Assembly (NCBI GenBank): GCA_014529385.2
Contig: CM043943.1
Span: forward strand, 153,489,092-153,553,091
Source of the DNA: Adiantum capillus-veneris
Taxonomy: Eukaryota > Streptophyta > Polypodiopsida > Polypodiales > Pteridaceae
Length of the DNA stretch: 64,000 nt
Reading direction: 5' to 3'
A program made the position numbers and the translations under genes. Below the pieces are notes generated by a model. The model worked only from the letters and a program-made list of their open reading frames with translations. It searched no databases and was not told the origin of the DNA. Positions 59,060 to 64,000 of the stretch are shown piece after piece (position 1 is the first letter of the stretch; each line of letters begins with the position of its first letter).

Positions 59060-62034
59060 TAAATGGAACATGCAGCCATGTATTAATGCAATGACAAAAT
59101 CTGGGTATACCATAACATCAAAACGTTTATGACAAAACAACTACTAGAGCACCGGACACTGTGTAGGGATCGACCGGTCCACCCATCCACTTCTGCTCTA
59201 CTACGGACATAGAGAATTCCACTTTGCCAGGAGCGAGCCAAAACACCTATATCCTACCTGAGCCAGACATAGGTGAGGTCACTCCGCCTCCCTCCATGAA
59301 CCGAGCTCTGAAAGGATCTCAAATACCAGCAGGTGGTAGGGTATCAACACCAAACATATCAGTTTAGGCACCACGTCTCTCTGATGCCCAGCATTGGGTG
59401 ATTAGGCCAAGCCAAAGCAAGATCCCCGACGCACTAATCGTGTAGATGGGCCTAACAAAAAGAAGAAGACCTAGGCAACACCCCGGATCCAGCAAAGCCC
59501 TAGGTCATCCTAGTCTTGTAGCAGCACTTCCATGAGAAACATAACACATGAGTCCAATCACAATAGCACTTCGCAGATGCACAAACAATCCTTTTTCAAA
59601 AGGTTAGACTGTAGAGGGTCTCTACCCTTACCCGTCTACCATAAACCATCTTGATCACTTTACGATCCAATCCGAAACACCATAAACCATAATCCAATAA
59701 CATCACACGGGTTCCAGGGGATTCACTAAGTCTTACCGTATGGTATCACGTGAGTGTACAATAGGGGGGTTATAAAGGGGAGAAAAGGTGCATTTTACAA
59801 AGGATGGTCCCGTATATAGGGGTAAAAAAGGGAAATTTGGTGCATGCAGGTGACGTGCCTTATTATAAGTGGTGGATCCCCCGGGACACGGGTCAGCTCT
59901 CCACCCTACTTGGGTGAGGCACGACCAATCCTGCATAACCACTTTAGAACATAACATGGTTGCAACAATTTCGGTAGCATTTCGGCAGTATAACTCAGTC
60001 CAGAAAAAAAAACCATAAGCCACACCGGCTTCCACCATAAAATTTAAACCATAATCCATGAGGGAATCTCAGCCCTTAACCATAAATCATAATCACATTG
60101 AACCAACTCCCACACTTGGAGTTTGACCCATCTCCTGCAATCAGTCGGAGTCTACACACATGTGATCCTTAAGATGTGATTTTTTCATACGTAAAAAGAG
60201 TCAGACCAGCAACTAATCATGATATAAAATCCAATTTTGACAACATCCAATCATGCAAAGATGATGCATCACATCTGCACTTCACCACTCTAGCACATAA
60301 GCTAGTTTTGACCTAGAAAGGTGGAATCAATCATAACCATGCATATGACAAATCCACATCAATCCATGAGTTTCCATAGATCATATGATATCGTTACAAC
60401 ACCGTAAACATGATGCAAAACAACTCCGACCTTTAGGTCAACCATAAATCATAACTTCACACATACGCAAAAAACAATTCTTTGACATTTTTGAGAGCAT
60501 GCAAAACATGCAAATGAAAGTGTTTGACCTCAACCCAATGCATCAAGTTCATCTCCATAATATAGAATATCAGTCCATCACATCACTTTGACCATAGAAA
60601 CAGTAACCCCAAAAGAAAGGGACTTTATTCATATCTGCCTATGCGGTTTGGGGTGTTTAACCTATATACACCCATGTAAGTTTATGGACATCTAATAATT
60701 GAAATCAACTCAACAAAACAAACCATAAAACATATCAAAATGGTTCGGTTAACGCACGACATCATATGGTATCCCCCCTTGATAGTACTCCTCGTTCAGG
60801 TAAAACCAATAATAGAGTGATTAATAACTCGCATTCCCAATGTGATAACGGAGATTTGAATTCATTTATCATCAAGTTTCATCAAGATTTTCAATTGGTT
60901 AATTGGGTTTGTCCATCCGGTGAATCTATATAGTGGTTCTCCAAGGAGTCTGGAGTCAAAATGTTTGGTTTAGTTGGCAACAATCTGTTTTTGGACCATA
61001 TCTCTTAGCTCGTGCATGATTTTCACATGATACCAAAGAGAGAAAATGTTCTAAATGATGTGTTCTATCTTTGATACGAAGGGTTAGGGCTGATTCATAA
61101 TGATTTGTGATTTATGACAAAAACAGTGTTCCTACCATCTCCATGACGTGAAACAAAAAGCGCTTTTTATGCACGCACGTGATCACAAATGCATCATGTG
61201 CATAAATCAATGTGTTAAATATGATGAAATAATCATTGGACATCTTTGTATGTACTTTCGTTAGTCCATACATGCACTCGTAGGCGAAAAACCAATCACC
61301 GAGAGGGTGACTACGTAGAAAAAACGCCATAGAGAGAGAGATGATGACTATGGATTTTAGAGTTTCTCACCGTGCTTTAGAATTGATTTGGGGTTGTCAA
61401 AGGGCTTCTTGTTTTTCCGCAAGAGAGCGGTGATGAGAGCTACGTAGAGGTTTCCACCAAGAAAGCTTCCAGAGAGCGCGTACACCATGAAACGAGAGAG
61501 AAGATAATAAGCAAGTAGAGAGAGAGTATCCTTCTTCTTCTTCTTCTCAAGAGAAGAAATTTTGCAGATGGTGATGAAGAGCTTGCACCACTCCGTATAG
61601 CAGATAGTAATTATAACGTCAAGGCAAGAGAGCTTCCGCCTCTGAGAGTGTATCTATGTGTGCTCAAGTGAAGGAAGAGAGGTCTTTATATAGGCTCCCA
61701 AGGCCAAAAGCACAAGTCAAGAATAGAGTGAGCAAAGAGATACAAGTTCTCCCACATGCGCAACTTTTCATTTTTTTTTCTTGTGGGCATGGTTTTCGAT
61801 GCGTGATTTAGAGACTCTAAGAAGAAGCTTGCCTTCCAAGAAAAGAGCTCTAAACTAAGCTCCTCCTCTCTTTTCTAAAAAGACTCTTTCTTTCCTAAAA
61901 ACAAGCCTTTGCTTTTTGGTGGTCAACTCTCCCACTTACCATTCAATTTTTACATCAAATTTGACCATCCGAGTAGTATCTGGCCAACTAATGGAAACCG
62001 TAGCTAGACTATGCTACAATGTAATATCCTGACA
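59060..62034 (-). repeat. Putative 3' LTR of the minus-strand gypsy element (right border clear, left border not)
   Basis: On the minus strand the integrase frame ends abruptly and is followed by TGTCAGGATATTACATTG starting at 62034, a plausible LTR start. About 340 bp on, GGAGCCTATATAAAGACCT (61697-61679) is a TATA box; the same motif occurs in the solo LTR at 9013-9030. Downstream is a long U5-like stretch lacking genes and similar in character to the solo LTR. I could not locate the left end, so 59060 is a rough limit. Confidence 0.45.
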
Positions 62035-62400
62035 TAACTATGACTTTCCAATACATGAAAATGAAAATGCCTTTCATGAAGACTTGAGCTATATCCTTAG
62101 CCGTAAATGTTGTCTTGACTGGAAATAAATGGGTCATTTTTGTAAGCATATCAACAACCACAAAAATAGCATCATATCCCAGAGATGTAGGAAGTCCTGT
62201 AATAAAATCCATGGATATGTATTCCCACTTCATTTGTGGAGCATCAATAGGTTGAAGCTTACCGGGATATTGAATTCGTTTAGCTTTAATACATTGACAT
62301 GTTAAACATCTTGTAACATAGTTTAACACATCACACTTTAGTCCTGGCCAAAAGAAACTCTTTCTTACAGTAGAGTAAGTATATATAACTTTAAGCTCAT
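62035..62400 (-). pseudogene. Gypsy integrase fragment
   Basis: In coding order: RKSFFWPGLKCDVLNYVTRC and CQCIKAKRIQYPG (the CC half of the zinc finger), then WEYISMDFITGLPTS (first catalytic Asp), AIFVVVDMLTKMTHLFPVK and AQVFMKGIF, where it stops. The core is truncated before the second Asp, so it is dead. The break coincides with the start of the putative LTR. Confidence 0.85.
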
Positions 62401-62612
62401 TGGTATGTAATTATTTAATTGACATTATTCGAGAAGGTATGACACAAGACCCATATTACTTAAAGATCCAGTACTTGATAAACCTAAATAATCACACAGA
62501 GAAGCAGGAGAGGCAAATCAAAGGCTTTCACATTGAAGGTAATGACCTTTACTTCGGTAATCGTCTTTGTATTCCAAATCAAGGTGGAATCAAACTTCAT
62601 ATATTATAGGAA
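62400..62612 (+). pseudogene. Inverted RNase H-integrase linker segment
   Basis: On the plus strand this ~210-bp piece reads IIREGMTQDPYYLKIQYLIN and IEGNDLYFGNRLCIPNQGGI, the linker normally found between RNase H and integrase. Its neighbours on both sides are coded on the minus strand. It is therefore inverted within the element. The second half of RNase H is missing at its right border. Confidence 0.8.
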
Positions 62613-63140
62613 GCTCATTAAGAGCATGCACAATGGCCAATAATTCCAAGTCATGTGTAGGATAATTCAACTCTTGTATACGTAACTTACGAGATTCATA
62701 AGCTACTAGTTTTCCTTCTTGAGACATAACGCCACCAGTTGCTTGTCCACTTGCATCAATGAGCATAGTGAATGTCTCTGAGAAGTTTGGAAGCTGTAGT
62801 ATTGGAGCACTCACTAAATCTTCTTTGAGTTTCTCAAAACTAACTTGAGCATGTTTATTCCAAGTAAACACTTTAGCTTTCTTAAGTGTATTAGTCAATG
62901 GAGATGCAATCTTAGCGTAACCTTTAATAAATGTACAATACCATCCTGTCAAACCAAGAAAGCCACGTAATTCTCGTATTGATTTCGGTGTAGGCCAAGC
63001 TTTGAAAGCTTCGATCTTACTTGGGTTAATAGAAACCATTTTTGGATACAATAAATCCCAAATATTCCACCTTGTCAGTGAAAAAGACACATTTGTTACG
63101 TTTGGCATAAAGTTGATTTTGACGGAGAAGTTCAAGTACT
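62613..63140 (-). pseudogene. Gypsy RT C-terminus and RNase H fragment
   Basis: [20 protein letters not shown] (RT connection), a one-base frame loss at about 63044, then [34 protein letters not shown], and RNase H to [20 protein letters not shown] and [20 protein letters not shown]. The frame ends where the inverted segment begins. Confidence 0.85.
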
Positions 63141-64000
63141 CGCCGCCAAGATATCATCAAAGAAGACAAGAACAAAATCATCAAGATGTTCTTGAAACAC
63201 ATCGGTCATAAGACGATTAAAAGTTGCAGGAGCATTAGTAAGTCCAAAAGGCATGTTTGTAAATTCATAATGCCCAAAACGAGTATTAAAATAGGTCTTT
63301 GGTATGTCCTCCTCCTTGATTTGGATTTGGTAATACCCTGACCTAAGATAAATATTTTTGAAGATATAATATCCATGTAATCGGTCAAGAAATTCATCAA
63401 TCCTTGGTATTGCATACTTATTCTGGACTGTTACCTGGTTCAATCCATGATAATCAATACAGAGACGTAAAGTACCATCCTTCTTCCTATTAAAGAGAAC
63501 AGGAGTACTCCATGGAGAAACACTGGGTCGAATGAAGCCTTGTTCAAGAAGTTGAGTTAATTTCTCCTCGAGTTCTGTAGATTCGGGTACTGACATTTTG
63601 TATGGTCTACGAGCAACTGGTTGAGCTCCTAGAGTAAGCTCTATTGCATGATCAACATCACGCCTGGGTGGTAGATGAGAAAGTTCTTCAAGAAATACAT
63701 CATCAAACTCTGTTATCCATTTGGGTTCAGGTGAATCTATCTTCTTCTCTTTAGGGTTAAGCTTTACTGCATAAATTCTCTCATTCTTCCTAAGACTCTT
63801 CATAAGTTTGGTAAAGTTCAATAGTTTGAGCTTAGGCTTTCCCCGTTTCCCAGTAACTGTAACTCTAGAGTTTTGATCATTTTAAAAAGTGAATGAAGTG
63901 TCTTCACAATGTATGTGAGCATCATTGGCTTTAAGCCAATCCATTCCTAGGATTCCATCGTAAATTTTGATGGATAAGATATGAAGTTTGCAGAAGTATT
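63141..64000 (-). pseudogene. Gypsy protease end and reverse transcriptase (runs off the window)
   Basis: From the right edge: DGILGMDWLKAND (protease closing motif, about 63950-63915), a TAA at about 63882, then RT from about 63821: [59 protein letters not shown] and VFFDDIL. Motif A reads [11 protein letters not shown], where the catalytic Asp of IDLRSGYHQI is Tyr. About 30 bases are missing just after FFDDIL, which joins it to RVLELLR out of frame. The enzyme cannot work. The rest of gag lies beyond 64000. Confidence 0.9.

Overview
The window is a slice of a large, repeat-dominated land-plant nuclear genome. The evidence is a plant-type CACTA transposon with the DUF4218/DUF4216 domain order, a Ty3/gypsy chromovirus with a C-terminal chromodomain, several other decayed gypsy copies, short GT-AG introns, and very long (GA)n microsatellites. 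I cannot assign a species; a fern or another large-genome plant would fit. I found no convincing host gene. Nearly every recognisable coding stretch belongs to a mobile element.

Layout. (1) 122-11646 is an end-to-end CACTA element with a CTA target duplication on both sides. It carries a decayed multi-exon transposase (tnp2/TNPD type) on the minus strand and a second, divergently transcribed gene on the plus strand. A solo LTR (6914-9674, minus) interrupts an exon of the second gene, and a palindrome-rich minisatellite fills its first intron. The same GCGGTAAT-like motif occurs at both ends and in the central divergent promoter. (2) 11650-24310 is a mosaic: an unrecognised transposon-like minus-strand gene (14.0-15.7 kb), (GA)n arrays, small tandem duplications, and an integrase remnant of a minus-strand gypsy element (21.6-22.8 kb). 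(3) 24678-33584 is a complete, young chromovirus: two 1592-bp LTRs, an initiator-Met primer site, gag-pol, a chromodomain and an AGGAT target duplication. It sits inside an LTR of an older element; another copy of that LTR, at 43107-43969, shows the empty site. (4) 33980-43106 looks like the internal region of that older, probably non-autonomous element. It has a degenerate tRNA-Asp-like primer site at the left and a polypurine tract at the right. Inside are two arrays of a near-perfect 24-bp palindrome repeating every ~284 bp between diverged spacers, a compound (GA)n block and a decayed coiled-coil ORF. (5) 44.0-50.3 kb holds gypsy debris: protease/RT/RNase H on the plus strand, then two gag copies joined tail to tail. 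(6) 50.3-59 kb is mostly featureless: an LTR-like promoter, one long unrecognised open frame on the minus strand, a possible tRNA-derived SINE and large compound microsatellites. (7) About 59-64 kb holds the 3' part of a minus-strand gypsy element running off the window, with a short internal inversion.

Best candidate for something undescribed: the ~284-bp palindrome arrays (38894-40615 and 34499-35380). Their 24-bp core keeps dyad symmetry through paired changes in both arms, while the spacers have almost lost similarity.
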